A stretch of 64,000 nt of DNA from Gnetum montanum. Its lineage: Eukaryota > Streptophyta > Gnetopsida > Gnetales > Gnetaceae. The stretch lies in the NCBI GenBank assembly GCA_015680685.1, contig MNCI01021000.1, positions 248,887 through 312,886 on the forward strand, written 5' to 3'. Under the pieces are notes generated by a model. That model saw nothing but the letters and a program-made list of their open reading frames with translations, was not told the origin of the DNA and did not search any database. This document shows, piece after piece, positions 23,370-36,240 of this stretch (within the stretch, counting starts at the first letter, position 1; each line of letters opens with the position of its first letter). The position numbers were made by a program, and so were the translations under genes.

Positions 23370-26300
23370 TCTTCCTAATCATTGAAAGATTAGAAAATGA
23401 GTAAGGTTTATTCTGCACAAGCTTGTATTCGCCATCACCTTCATTGATGATGTTAATAGGGAGTTCATGCCATAATGCATCTCGTGGCCTATCATTGTCA
23501 TTGTTGGATTTCTGTTCCCTCTTGGGTTGATGAATTTCATGGCTTTTTGTTCACCTTGAATTAGTAGTTGGGAATTTCTCCCATACCACAAAATCTAAGT
23601 AGATGAACCCCTTGATAGAAACCCTTGATCCATTCAAGGATTTAAGGACTACAATTGTTTTAGGTTGTATTTTTGCTAGTATACCTAGTCACTCAATAAT
23701 GGTGCATGGAATAACATTAGTCATAGCCCCATCATCTACATACACTCAATGCACTTTAAACTACCCTACACATATGGTTATGAATAGAGGAGCCCTAGTT
23801 ACTTTACCATTTTGGGGATTAACCTTGATTTTGCTCTCATGGCTAAGGGTGTTAACTTTTTCTCCCTTTATGATGGAGGGACTTGCACTTCATGGATGTC
23901 TTCCTCATTAGCAGGGATGTTCTTACTAATAGGTATGAAAGTAAAAATTTTGACTAACACCTCACAATGTGTGGCAGAATTTATGATCAGGTCATATAAG
24001 CTCAAAGTTGTATTCCTTTGCTTAAGAGATTGTCTAACCTAATTCATCACACTGAGAAATATTTTATCACTGGTGGTGGGCCTATCACCCCAATTGTGCT
24101 TCACTTCCTTCATGAGTCCCAAAATGCAAACTTTTTCTTTAGGTTGTGGTTGTTGGGGCCTTTCCTCATTTTTCTGGTTATGGGTTTTGGTGTCCTCTTA
24201 TGGCTTGTTGGTTTGAGTGGTTTGGGTAGAGGAGGTCATGGGTATAGTTGATATGGGAGTGGGCTTTATTGGGCTTATTTCCTTTTGTGCCTCTATTTTC
24301 TTTTCATCGTTGTTATTAGGCTTTTCCTTATGCTTATTCCTTTGCTTGGTTGAGGTTTTCTCATTATGAATCATTGGTTGTGAAAAAGAGGTAGTAGCAT
24401 TAGCCACCATAAGAGGTATTTATGTAGTTGGTTGGGCTATAGTAGGTTGGGTTACCTTGATGACAAAAGGTATGAAAAAGGGGGATTTTGAGTTGGTGAA
24501 AGTTGAAGAAGCCCTTTCATCACAAGGGTGTACTCAAATCATGAATGTTTCTCTTTAAGGTCTCTAATTGTCATTAATGTTAAATGTTGAAATAACATCA
24601 GAGATGTCGTTAGCATTTAATGATTCTTTGTAGACCTTGATTGATTGATTTTGTGGCTGAACTAGGTTGGAAGCATCTAAGACTAGCTCTTCCCTATCCA
24701 TCATCCTTTGTAGGTCATCCTTCAACATGAGGCAAAATTTTGTGTCATAGCCAGGTACTTGGTAATAATCATAAAAGTGATCTATTTTGAAGTACCTAGG
24801 AAATTATGGATCATCCTTTGTTGCTTAAGTGAGATTCTTGGCTATTTCACATAGCTGCTTATGCATTTTCCAAATAGCTTTGATCATCTATTTGTATTAC
24901 ATGCATCCACTCTTCAATAGTTGATCTAGCAACTTGGATGGTTTTAATGATAACGTAATGTATTTGATTTGTTCCTCCCTCTCAAAATTTGACCTTTTGG
25001 TAATTGATGTGGTGGCCCCAAATGTTGATGGTTGGTAATTGTTGTTGTTAGTGGGGGCCTTAGATGGGTTGTTCCTTGGCCTCTACTTTGTGGTCTTTTC
25101 TTATTTGGTCACTATTGCTATGGCCATGTTGTTTTGTTTGTTATTCTCTTTTTCTCTCTATGTATGTTGATTTTTGTATGATACATAGGTTGGATAATGA
25201 CTAGCCATCACACAATCCTCTATGTTCTTTGTTTGGGAGATTGCTTTGTTGAGGGACTACGAGTCATGATAGTAGAGTTTTGATTTGGTAAAGTCATTAA
25301 CTATCCCATTGAATATGGCTAAAAGGTAAACCTTGATGATGGATTCTAGTATTTCATTTAGAAATCCATTCTACCATTGAATGAATTTCTGTGTGGGTTC
25401 TAGGGATCCCTACTTGACCATCATAAGTTGGGAAAGTGTGGTGTTAGGCTTCAAGGTATACTTGAAGAGGTTGACAAACTAGGCTATCAAGTCATCCATA
25501 GAGGATATGGATCCTCTAGGTAATGCATAGTCCTAACCAAGTGCTTTTCCATGTAGGGACATAGGAAAAATCATCATGATGGTATGAGGCCACAACTGTA
25601 AGAGTAAGCACTCACATGTGAAGGTTATAAGGTGATCAATGGGGGTCATCTTTTTTTTGTTGTATTTACTTAATTGGAAAATAGAGACACTAGGAGGAAT
25701 TATCAAGTGTGGGACCATAGGACTTATGGGATCATCTTGGTAGAATTTCATAATCTTGACAATTTGTGAAGTAAAGGCTTTAAGCCTCTTTAACTCCTTC
25801 ATCAGGTCTTAGATCATTTGGAAAGCTTGATCTAGGCCTTGTGATGGCCTTGCTAGATATGGGGTTTGCACATATGACTGTGGTGTTTTTTTGTAAGGGT
25901 TGTGGCCTTGCTATGGGTTGTAATATAGAAGGGAATTCTTGCATTATGGTTGTATTTTGTGAACCAAATGAGGAAAGAAAGTTTGTGCTAGTACCTAAGG
26001 CACAAATGGGATAAATAGGGTGTGTGACCCTTGAGTTGCTTGAGGTCGCATGGTGGATCCCACATGAGTAATGAGTGGATTTGTAGTGGTGAAAGCTATC
26101 ATCGATGACTACATAGATCAAGGCTATATGGAAAATGACATTGATGGGTTATATGTCATGGGTTGTGGCATCAACTGAGTTTGATGCATGGATATGACCG
26201 GTGTGAGATTAGTCATGGTAGGGTAGGAGGAAGTGGAAGATAGTGACATTATGCCCATGAAGAAAACAAATACATGAGAGGAAGGCTTGGTGGCCTTGGG

Positions 26301-26731
26301 GTTTGCTTGTTGGAACAATCTACCAAGGATGTTTTTGGGCTTAGATTCTATACTAAATTCATGCTCCTCTTCCGATTGCTCCTCCAAGCTATGCTTATCA
26401 TCATCTTCTTCCATCTTAATCAATTAGGATAGGATACCTACATAGATATTTGTGAGAGATATTTTTTCATAAGAGGAAGGAATGTACTCCTTACCATTAT
26501 AGTGTATGAGTTTGAACTTCCTTTTGGCTTTTGCTTCAAACATGGAATCAACATGCTAGCCTGTATTTTAGCACAAATGTAGTTATATTGGTCTTTATTT
26601 ATGATCACAAAGTTAGAAATTTTCCTCCTAACCCTTAAATATTTCTTGGGTTTGATGATAGTAGGGTCTTTGAGGTCATATAACCTCATGGCTTGTGGGC
26701 TAGGACGTTCACCAGTGAAGGTAAGAGGCAA
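23370..26731 (-). pseudogene. Element B gag-protease remnant
   Basis: Reading begins at 26731 (MPLTFTGERPSPQAMRLYDL) and passes a basic stretch (RVRRKISNF), an acidic stretch (EEQSEEEHEFS, near 26370) and a Pro/Ser/Thr-rich linker. The gag core follows, open at 25533-25802, with YQDDPISPM and HLITFTCECLLLQLWPH. Near 24700 the frame gives VPGYDTKFCLMLKDDLQ, like the Tat/Athila gag motif GHDTEDC. Protease is near 23600-23830: PLFITICVG, then the active-site region VDDGAMTNVIP and KGFIYLDF. The last open piece is 23379-23591. Frameshifts and stops separate the pieces. RT does not follow directly, as it would in most relatives. Confidence 0.83.
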
Positions 26732-27466
26732 CTTGGTGGACTACTAGAAAGACAAGGTTATAGTGCAAACAATGTCTTAAAATAGGCTATAGAAGGAAAA
26801 AATAGAGGTAAATCCCAAAAACTGGAATTTAAAAATGGTTAAAAGAAGCAAAAATGTCTAAAAATTAAGCACTTTATATAATGAATAAGTGGGGGATAAT
26901 GGGGGTTTACCATTTTACCAAAAATAGAAAGTTGAGAACATTGGTGTTAAGTCTCACCAACACTAGCCTTCCAGTTACATCTACATTGGGTATGGGAGGG
27001 GGAAAAGAGGGGGGATGAGATGGGGGAAATCTCACATCTCTCTAATACAACATTGATGAGGGGGAAAATTCTGAAAACCAAAGTGGAAAGTTGATGATTT
27101 TCTACTAAGACAAGTTTTGGTAGGTTTCTAGTTTCTCAGCTTGGAAAAATGGGGGAAGCTAACTTCTAGAAGTTTGATGGTTTTTGGAAGGACTGAACCA
27201 CCCAATTTAGAAACTCAAAAAAAATGGCAATAGAAAAAATAAGGGGTGAAGGTTTCAATGTTGGCTTTTGGATGAAAAATTCATAGTAGTTGCTATGAAA
27301 AGCCAACATCCAACAACCTTCAACTTTCACTGTGAAGTTTTGGTCATAAGGGGGAAGGGGTAGCACTGTTTTTTTCAAATTTTTGGTTACAAAAGATCAA
27401 AAAAAGGTTTTCAACATGCAACATTGGCTATGAGAAAGATAGATCTGGTTGTAGAAATTGGGTAGA
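26732..27466 (-). other. 5' leader of element B
   Basis: This non-coding stretch lies between the PBS and gag. It includes a G-rich run near 26995-27030 (GGGAGGGGGAAAAGAGGGG on the + strand). The open frame at 27166-27378 shows no family resemblance, and I leave it as untranslated. Confidence 0.5.
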
Positions 27467-27484
27467 GGCCCTCCTTCTATGCCA
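27467..27484 (-). other. PBS of element B
   Basis: In minus sense the site reads TGGCATAGAAGGAGGGCC, a few bases after the 5' LTR. It closely resembles TGGCACTAGAAGGAGGTCC of element F and TAGTGCTAGAAGAAGGGC of element A. The tRNA was not identified. Confidence 0.6.
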
Positions 27485-27528
27485 AAAAGCTATTGTACTT
27501 AGAAAAATTGATCATTAGAAAAATCCAA

Positions 27529-28362
27529 GGAGTAGCATTTATGTAAATATTTGCAAGTGCTCTCAGGTGTACTAGAGTGTGGAACTATTTCTTGGAAAAT
27601 GTATGTATGCTAAATGTATTCAAGTTCCAAAAATGTGGAACCTTTCAATTGTGTTTGGATTTTGGTTTTATAGGTTTTGGACCATGAATGATGCTGCATA
27701 ATTGCTACAAATTGGCTATCAAATTGCTGTAACTTTTTACCTCATATAGGTGAGAAGGTTGCCAAAATGTTGGGGATTAGCATATATAGTAAGTGCTAAA
27801 CCCACATGGCCATTCCAGTTACTATAATTAGTAATGGATGCATGCCTTCTATGATGGAGATGAATTTTTCTTGTTGAATCTTCTACCATGCTTGCTGAAG
27901 TGCCTGATCAACGTTGGAGTGCATAGCATGATGAAATTTAGCTTTTGTGGCTTCCACAAAAGGGGCATGTAGTTTCCTAGTTAGGGGAAATGTTTCCACA
28001 CTAAGGGGAAAACTCCCATCCTTCCACGCTAGCAGTAAGTGAGATTTACTCCCTATAGATGTTTCTAACATAGAAAAGTGTATACCCCTCATAAAACCCA
28101 TCAAATTGCCATTTTTGGTTTTCCAAAAGGTATTTTTGACCTCTCAAGCCCAAATATAGCTACTAGGTGTCCTTTCGCATTTGGGGAATGATGCTTTGAC
28201 TAGTTATGAGGCATTTTTCAGCCCCAAAAGTATGGAATATGTGAGATTTCCTTTTATGGATTACAATCTTCACATTTACAATAAAGTTTTATCTCAAATT
28301 TCATGCGGTAAAAGCTACATGATGAAAATTGGCAATAACATGCAAATTTTTGTGGTGTTTTA
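27529..28362 (-). repeat. 5' LTR of element B
   Basis: This is the partner of 8619-9466, with the same order of conserved runs. It may extend left to a TG at 27494, near the PBS. It ends GGTGTTTTA where the partner has GGTGTTTCA, after which the sequences part. Many point differences separate the two LTRs, so the insertion is old. Confidence 0.82.
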
Positions 28363-30489
28363 GGGTAAAATGCATTACAAAGGTTGGTCATGGTAGAGTA
28401 ATAAAATTGATTGATTCTATCTAAGTGAAAGGAAGTATGGTTAAGCCATGACCAAGAGGAAGAAGAGATTAAATGACAAGATAATGGGAACAAATTATAT
28501 CTTTTAATATTAAGATGAATATGTATACAAGTAATAATGATTTAAATTATAAGCATTCTATAAGGAAATCTTACATCAATTACATTATAAATTTTAACAT
28601 CTTACATAAAGAAATATGATAAGCTCTCACTATGACTACATAATTCATAATCAATACAATTCTACTATAAAAGAGCAAACATGTGAGTCAAATTATTATA
28701 CATATACTAATGAAATAGTAATTATAATTCAAAATAGCATATAATTTAATATTATGTTATGAACATATCCAAGGTACTACAAAAATATCAGCTATGACTG
28801 AGTGAGTAACCTTGGCATCATCTTCCAACTGAAATAAGGACATGTCTCATAAGGCCTAGGTAGGGCATGGAAACTTGCAAAATAATCAATACAAAGCATA
28901 TCCAAGCATAAAACCACTAAAACATTTGGCATTAACAATAAACATGCCTTAAATCCAATACCATACATCTATCAATGCAAAGAATATCCAAACACACAAC
29001 CATCACAAACATCATGCAGCTACGAATTCATAGACATGCCAAAACCCCAATGACACACAATTATCCAACAAGAATGGGATAAATCCATTTGACCATTGCA
29101 ACTATCCAAATCAAAAATCCATGGACTCCACCCATCAACCAAGCAAACAAGGAGACTAGCACGCACCACACTCAGTTTCAATGTGTATCAAGTTGTCATG
29201 AATACTTTCCAATCTTCAATACAAATTTTTTAACAAAATATCAAGTTACAATGTGAATGGTTTTATTATTAATCTCAATGAATTAAGTTGATCCCTATTG
29301 ATACCTCACCAAGATTCAAATGAATGTGATCCTTGCAAATACCCCACAAAGGTTCCCAAACATATCAATGCTAGAGGTATCCCTATAGATACCCACCTCT
29401 AGAATTTTGGAAGTGTTCAACAAGAACAATGAGTCATGGATCACCCTCTTCTACTAGATGGGGCCCATAGTGAGAGCCACACTAGTTCATTGATAGTGGA
29501 GTTCAATAAAAAATCATCTCTAAGGAGCCTCATCTCCAACTAGCCACACAGTTGGTGCTTGCTCCATCATCCAACCACACAACAAATAATCAAACCATGC
29601 CATCATCTAGCCATCTCATAATGGTGAATTAACATTGATGGTGGAGGGACTCAACAACAAATGGACAATAAATACAACATTTCATAGTGCAATGGAAATT
29701 TCAACAATTCCAATGGACCAGGGATCCAACGAGAACCAATCAACCAAGGTTCCAATACATAATCAAGGGATCCAAAACCTCCAAAATTTCAACACTCATT
29801 CACAAGACCATGCCCAAAAAAATACATTTCCCAAATATCCATAGATTCAAAATCAATTAAAATTAAAATCCTTTCAACAATTTTAAATGGGTAATATCAA
29901 AAAATAACTCCAAAAGAAGACATAGCAACACAAGGATCAAAAATAGAAAATGATTCTAAAGTTATGATTTACTAGATCTTAAGCAAACTAAACAACCATA
30001 AATGAAACTCCCATAACTCACATAACCCATTAATTTTCTCATAATTAATGATTTATTTGAAATCTAATATCAATACCTAGTTACTATAAAAATATTTAAA
30101 CAATTATAGATTCAAAGCTATAGATATTAGTCCAGTATCCCAGGTAATTAGAAATAGAGATAGAATAAGTCTCTAATAGTAAATTTCTAATAACTAAATT
30201 GAAATAAAACCTTTACCACTAATTCCACTTTTTTTGAGCACTTAACATCCAAGGCTAAGTATCATAAAAATTGCAAGAGAAAATACTTTATAGATAAGAG
30301 TTTATAAATAGATGAATCTCTCTATTATTTCTTGCATAATTTTAGATAGCTCTGAATGATGGTTTGATAACTCTTTTATATAGCTTCATTTTCAGTGATT
30401 TTACCTAGATCTAGGTCCTATTAGAAATATTTCTAACATATCAAAAATTTAGAATTATATCTATAAACAATACTAAGATATAACCTTAA
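28363..30489. other. Protease-RT spacer of element A (right part), no recognised gene
   Basis: Similarity to the protease of B stops near 30490, and nothing to its left is recognisable until B's LTR. A TATA-like word in minus sense (GCTATATAAAAGAG, near 30375-30390) hints at LTR material, but no second copy was found. An open frame of 69 codons at 29635-29844 (+) has no known relative and a biased Gln/Asn-rich make-up. Confidence 0.4.
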
Positions 30490-33400
30490 ATTCTTTTTAC
30501 TAACCATAAATGTTCAACAATAGGTATGAGAATGACATTTTTTGTTGCTCCATCATCGACATAGACATGATGACCTTTGTATTGGCCAACACATATGATG
30601 ATAAAGAGTGGTACATATGACAATTAAATGCTTTATGGATTGGTTTTAACTTTAGTATCATGAAACATTAGTATGGTGTGTTTCTAATCCTCTTTGAGTA
30701 GAGGTGGCATGATGATAGAGTGGATGAATTCTTCACTAGCAAGCATGTCTTCACTCATAAGGATGGATGTCAACATTTTGACTAATGCTTTGCAATGAGC
30801 AGGGGAAGTCATGACCAAGTCATAAAGGCTTAATTAAATATTTTTTTATTTTAATGAAATTTTAACTTGTTCCATTGTTGTGAAAAACTCTTTATCATTG
30901 GCATGTGATTTTTAAGCTTTGGTGGCTCTGACCTCCTCCATTTTTTCTAAGATTTTTACTTCATGTTTTAACATATGTTGTTGGTCCCCTTGCTCTTAGC
31001 AAGTTTATGACTTTCTTTGGATTGACTAGTTGATGTAGTTTGAGTAGTAGAATTCATAGGTATAGCTGAAATTAGTGTAAGTTTTGGTAGACCAACCTTC
31101 TTCTAAACCTTTTTTTAATTATTCTTATTAAACGTAGGCTTATTAGCAGGCAATTTTCATTACTTTGAGGGTAATTTCTTATTGGTTAATGGGGATGAAG
31201 TTGATGCATTAAATACTACAGGTGAACACTAGTCATTGTTTATCATGGGATTATTAGTAGAGAGTGGAGGAATCTTGATGATAAATGGTTCTCTCAGAAC
31301 TATAGGTGGTGACACTCTTATAACAAAAGATGCTCTTGTACTTGAATAATTTGAAGTTTGATTATCACAAGAAGGTACCTTAACACAAATGGTTCCTTAG
31401 AAGGTTTAGAATTATTAGGGACATTTAAGGTGATCATTTTGTAGGGATCATTACTAGTATTAAGGGGGTCTTTGTACACATACATCAATTGATTTTTGGG
31501 ACTTACAAGATTATATTCATCTAGGAGTAATCCCCACTATCAATCATCTTTTGAAGGTCATCTTTCAAACCTAAGCATACCCAGTATCATGGACAGAAAG
31601 TTGGTGATAGTCATCAAACCTATTTAAATGAAAGTATTTTAGCACCTATGGATCATCTTTGGTTGCTACCATTGGATTTCTAGTGATTTCACAAAGACAA
31701 TGATGTCTTTTATGAGCATTATTTCATAGTTTCTTATGTTGAATGTAGCTATTTTAAGTAACTAATTGAGTTGTGCAGAATGATTCGTAGGAAATTTAGT
31801 ATACTTAAAATATGTTTTTTAAGCTCAAAATTTAGTTTCATTTGGCTAGATGCATTAGAAGTACCCAAAGTTGATGATTAAGATGAAAAATAAGGGGTGT
31901 GAGGTTGTGATGTCTTTTGCTACTCTATCAAATTTGCATCCTCTACTATAGTGGTGATGATTGTATGTGCTTGTTTACCTTTATCCATATTCCTTTTTGT
32001 ATATTAGATTTTATAGGCAATGTAGGTTGGATCATTATTGTCTTCAGTAGTTTCCTTAATGTTCTTGATTTGGAAAAAGGATTTAATAAGTGATCAAGGG
32101 TCTAGTAATAGAGTTTTAACTTAATGAAGTCATTAATTTCCCCCTTGAAGATGGCTAAAATGTTTCAAATATGGGTTCTAGAATCTCATTGAGCATTATA
32201 TTTCATCTCTAAATAAACTTTTAAATTGGTTCGAGAGGCCCTTATCTTACATTCATGAGTTGATCTAAAATTGTATTAAATTTCAAGGTATAGTTTAATC
32301 GATTTACAAATTAATTGATCAAGTCATCAAGTGAAGATATGGAACCTTTAGGTAACATTTGATACTAGTCTAAAGCTTTTCTTGATAATAACATAGAGAA
32401 GATTTTCAACATTATGTGGGGCCATGCTTGTAACAAGAGGCATTCAAAATAGAAGGTAATGACATGCACCTTTGGATATCCTTCACCATTGTATTTGATG
32501 AAGTGGGGGATAGGGATGCCTATGGGTAATATTATTTTTGGCATAGTAGGGTTGATGGGATCATCTTGGTCAAACTTCATGACTTTTATGGTTTGCATAG
32601 TGCTTGCTTTAAGCTTTCATAGCTCATAAGTAAGGTCTTAGATTATTTGAAAGGCTTGATCTAGGATTTGTGGCATTCTGGAGGATTGCATTAGTGGCTA
32701 AATGATTTTTGGTTGTGTAACGGATATTCATATTGATTGAAGAGGTCATGTAGTTACCATTGTAGGAGGATCAAAATTTGAAAAATAAGTTTACCCAGGG
32801 AGTTAAGGAATGAAGGGAACACTAGGAATAAAAGGGTTATGGAAAAGATGTAGTACTTGAGGTCCTAGAAAGAAGCCTATTGAGATGAGAAATAGCATTG
32901 CATAGAACAAACCACTGGTGGAGGCTAGGACACCATGGTAAAAGGTGTTTATGTAAATGCGAAAGAAATAAGAAAGAAGTTTGGGAAACTTGGTTCAAGG
33001 AGGTTCCAAGGAGTATTTGATTCACTACCAAAATGAAATGTAGTGGGTTGGTCATTGATGAGTTTAGGATTAACTGCTATAATGAATCCTCTAGATGAGT
33101 ATTAGTTTTGTAATATCCTCCAAAATCATCTTAGTCATCCTGGTCTTGTCCCAAACTATCTTTCTCACTTACCACAACCTCATCATTAGCATCCACCAAT
33201 TATGCTAACATGTGTACATATATCTCCAAAAGCTCTATGTGGTTGTACAAGGAAGGGATGTATTCCTTTCCATTTTTATGAGTGAAGTTAAATTGGTGCT
33301 TGAAGTTTAGCTTTTTGCATATGATACATAAATCAACCTATATTTCTACACAAATGAAGCCATAATATTCTTTACTAATGTTAGCATGTGCTAGGTTTTA

Positions 33401-33490
33401 ACCTAAACACTTAAGAGACTAATGATGTTTAATGACTACAAGGTCTTTTAGGTCATTAATGTTGGTAGAGTCCTAGGTTTTGGCCATGTT
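30490..33490 (-). pseudogene. Element A gag-protease remnant
   Basis: The frame follows B's gag. INDLKDLVVIK near 33440 matches B's RLYDLKDPTIIK. The open piece at 32365-32598 reads MKFDQDDPINPTM and ECLLLQAWPHIM, matching B's MKFYQDDPISPMV and ECLLLQLWPHTIM. Protease is near 30530-30610 with PLFIIICVGQ and the active-site region VDDGATKNVI. More stops than in B suggest an older copy, which fits B being inserted into A. Confidence 0.78.
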
Positions 33491-34045
33491 GATGATGTCT
33501 TATCATAGATGGTTGATAAGAAGGGCATAAATTGTAGAGAACTAAGATATTGGGTGAAGGTAGTACAAGCCTCAATAGCATAAATGTAGAATTTACATGA
33601 ACACTATGTGAATGTAAATAAGGCTATAGTGTAAATGTAAAAATTTTATAACATAAATGTAAATTATGTTATAAAGTAAATGTTAAATGAGAGAAAAATT
33701 TAATTGTAAAAATGTAAATGTAAAAACAAGCTTTTATAAATGCAAAAGTAAATTGGTCTTATCATAAATCTTAACAAATAGGCTTAAGCATGGTAGGAAT
33801 AACATATTTGTACATAGTTCTAGGATTTCTTATAAGAGTTGTGGAAAGAGACTAAAAATTGACTTGATTTAAGATCAATGTCATCTAATATTCACACTGG
33901 AAATGTAGGCATAATAAATACATTGGAATTGGAAACACTTAAAATAAACAACTACAGTTAAATATGCTATAATAGAGGTTGTAAAATGATAGAATCTTGG
34001 CAAACAATGGTTTTATTTTGGCTATCATAAAGAAAATAGGGCAAT
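33491..34045 (-). other. 5' leader of element A
   Basis: This AT-rich non-coding stretch lies between PBS and gag. The part 33590-33740 is made of repeated TGTAAATG/ATGTAAA words, a low-complexity tract. Confidence 0.45.
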
Positions 34046-34063
34046 GCCCTTCTTCTAGCACTA
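34046..34063 (-). other. PBS-like site of element A
   Basis: In minus sense TAGTGCTAGAAGAAGGGC, next to the presumed end of the 5' LTR. It differs by a few bases from the PBS of element B and fits a decayed copy of the same primer site. Confidence 0.5.
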
Positions 34064-34065
34064 GA

Positions 34066-35100
34066 AAATTGTAAGCATGGAAAAATTTAGGTGATGGAAA
34101 TTGAATATTTCCATGAGAAATAATTTAAACTCAAGATCCATTAGCCTAAAGGATCTAAGACATTTTAAATGATCTCTTCGATCACCTAAGGACTTAACAA
34201 TCTATTACCAAGTTTGGGAACACAATGTAAATAGAAAAATGGATGATAAATAGATTTAGTGTTAATTCCATGAATGAACTAGGTGTTAACACAAGAAATA
34301 AAAGAAAAGATGATAAAAAAACTACAAATTTTTATTAAATCTATAAAATATGAGTTTAAAAGATACAAATCTACAAGCCTTTGTGGCTTTTAAAGTATGG
34401 AACTACAAGCACTTCACAAATCCCTTTAAAATTACTCTTGGAAGATCTAGTATATGGGTGGATGGGGTGTATTACACCACCATACCACATGCATTTGGCT
34501 TGTTGGATCTACATCAAACTAAAAGAGTTCAACACATTTCTAGTACTCTTTATGGTTGGTGCTAGAAATGGCTCTGTGCTCTTAAATCCTTAGCTACTCC
34601 AAGGGTCTCAAAATTTTGAAGAGTTCAAATATTTAAAGAGTCCCCAAAAGTGATGTTGTTTTCTTCTTACATAGGTTTTGGCTTTTTGTATTCACATTGA
34701 ATCTAATTTTGCAAGTTTCCTAGCATTCTACATAGCATTTTCTTATAATTTACATTGGCCAAAAAATGTAACATTTTTCAATTTAGGCTAGCAAGCAGAT
34801 GCAACATTTTTCCATAGTTTATGGTAGAACTTGTAGCATTTTTCATAACATGAGCTCAATTTATGTTGTTCTAGGATAATCCATAGCATTTCTCATGCTT
34901 TATGCTAAGAATTACACTTTACATAATGAGAATGATTTGGGATTTTAATGAAATAGGATTATAAGATAGATTTTTTGAAGGGAAATCAAGGCATTTTTTT
35001 TCTCTTGACTTTGATTATAATTACATTCGAAGTTTACATAGAAGAGACTTAAGTTTTTCCCTTTTTCCACTAGGCTTTCCTATTTATAGTTGAATTTTTT
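34066..35100 (-). repeat. 5' LTR of element A
   Basis: The inner part (34430-35100) aligns with the left LTR at 3080-3740. The first 350 bp next to the PBS have no clear counterpart on the left, where that part is eroded or lost. Similarity ends near 35100, after TTTATAGTTGAATTTTTTTTGAAGG.. in a shared context. The overlapping open frames at 34350-34593 are chance frames in LTR sequence. Confidence 0.65.
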
Positions 35101-35203
35101 TTGAAGGTGATTCATGAAGTATCATAATAATCATGTTCCTTTTATGCTAAGAAATCTATCACTTCATAAATGAAAGTATTTTTGAAAGAAAAAGAAGACT
35201 ATC

Positions 35204-35808
35204 TATGGCATCCCATCCCTGGATTGCCTGGAAAATGTCAAATATACGATATATTAGACATTATGCATATGAAAAAAACATACCAAATGCAAAATATAAG
35301 TAATATTCAACATTATGTATAAAGGAAATAATAGGAAAAATGTAGAAAGGAAAATAAAAGAATGCTTTATTGATATGGAAGAGTGTATCTGGATCATTCT
35401 CTGAGAGTGTTTCTTGGGGTTTTTTTCCTTTAGCATCTATCCCTTAGAGGCAATCTAGCACTATCACCATGGTTAGGCCTATAACCTAGCCAAAAGGGTG
35501 GTCTAGTTCCCTTCCTATCCTACTTCACTCAGCCTGTTGTGACTTGCCTATACTAACTTCACCATCCCCATAACTTGCCTATACTAGCCCCACCGTTCCC
35601 ATGCTGGCACAACCTCTAACCATGGGTATACATGCCTTAGGTGAAACCCCCAAATGTTTCTCAAGAGACATGTCCATTATTGGAACATGCCCTTCGGGTC
35701 TTAATCACAACTACCCTTTCAAGCCTTGTTAAGATAACAATAACACTTGTTATGAAGAGATATCATCTTCATTAGGTAACCACAACATTTTGGAATGGGG
35801 ATGTGACA
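35204..35808 (-). repeat. 3' LTR of element E
   Basis: It ends GGGGATGTGACA and starts with a decayed TATGGCATCCC where the partner has TGTGACATCCC. The pair stays closely similar throughout, for example AATGCTTTATTGATATGG and GGTTAGGCCTATAACCTAGC. By eye this pair is among the better preserved in the window, so E is one of the younger insertions. Confidence 0.9.
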
Positions 35809-35823
35809 ATCTACCCCCTTAGG
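35809..35823 (-). other. PPT of element E
   Basis: In minus sense CCTAAGGGGGTAGAT directly precedes TGTCACATCCCC, the start of the 3' LTR. A short open frame ends just before it (KIENLDSFEDE, stop near 35824), perhaps the tail of a lost polyprotein. Confidence 0.7.
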
Positions 35824-36240
35824 TTTCATTCATCCTCAAACGAATCCAAATTCTCTATCTTTTTTCTAGCTCTAATGCTTTCTTTGATGATTCTATGCTC
35901 CAATAATTTGATTCCTCCTTTGAACTTAAATTTGTCTCTTGTTTATTCTGAAAATAAGATATATGTGAGAAAGATATATGAAAAATTAAATATTACTTTC
36001 TTGATACTTCATTTTCCAAGATAATGATAAGAAGTGAATTAAAGATCTACCAACTACCAATCACCAGTTCTAACTAGGATCACACAATGTGCAACTCATA
36101 TCTGGTTATCCAAGTGAAGGTAGGAAAAATTTTATATTCCCAACCTGCATTTCCTTAGATATTTTATTAATCTAATTGAAATATAAATTAAACAATGAAT
36201 AAAATAATACGATCATCAAATAAAAGTAAGAGTGAGATAC

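Larger units (their letters stand above)
8619..28362 (-). mobile_element. Element B: 19.7-kb Tat-like Ty3/gypsy element nested in A
   Basis: In minus sense the order is LTR (27529-28362), PBS (27467-27484), leader, gag-protease (26731-23370), a 10-kb insert region with an antisense gene and tandem arrays, RT-RNase H-integrase (13110-9770), a 29-bp tandem array, a hairpin, a PPT (9480-9467) and LTR (9466-8619). The Tat lineage is supported by the two RNase H domains, the FMDGF.GYNQ form of RT, the gag motif near 24700 and the size. Possible TG starts of the LTRs are at 8595 and 27494. No convincing TSD was found. Confidence 0.78.
3080..35100 (-). mobile_element. Element A: Tat-like Ty3/gypsy retrotransposon, split by element B
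   Basis: Read on the minus strand, A has a 5' LTR (about 34066-35100), a PBS-like site (34046-34063), gag-protease (30490-33490), a spacer, pol (RT fragment, RNase H, integrase; 4790-7310), a 3' untranslated part and a 3' LTR (about 3080-3740). The spacer is interrupted by element B at 8619-28362. Without B, A would be about 12 kb. The gag and pol frames match those of B, so both belong to one family. No TSD could be fixed because both outer LTR ends are eroded. Confidence 0.75.

Noticed and set aside
23603-24251. Three + strand frames in the gag-protease region of B
   Set aside because: They are shadows of the minus-strand protease and gag linker, which carry recognisable motifs.
28363-30489. 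A solo LTR with a TATA box near 30380 (minus)
   Set aside because: Only a TATA-like word supports it; no borders, TSD or second copy were seen.
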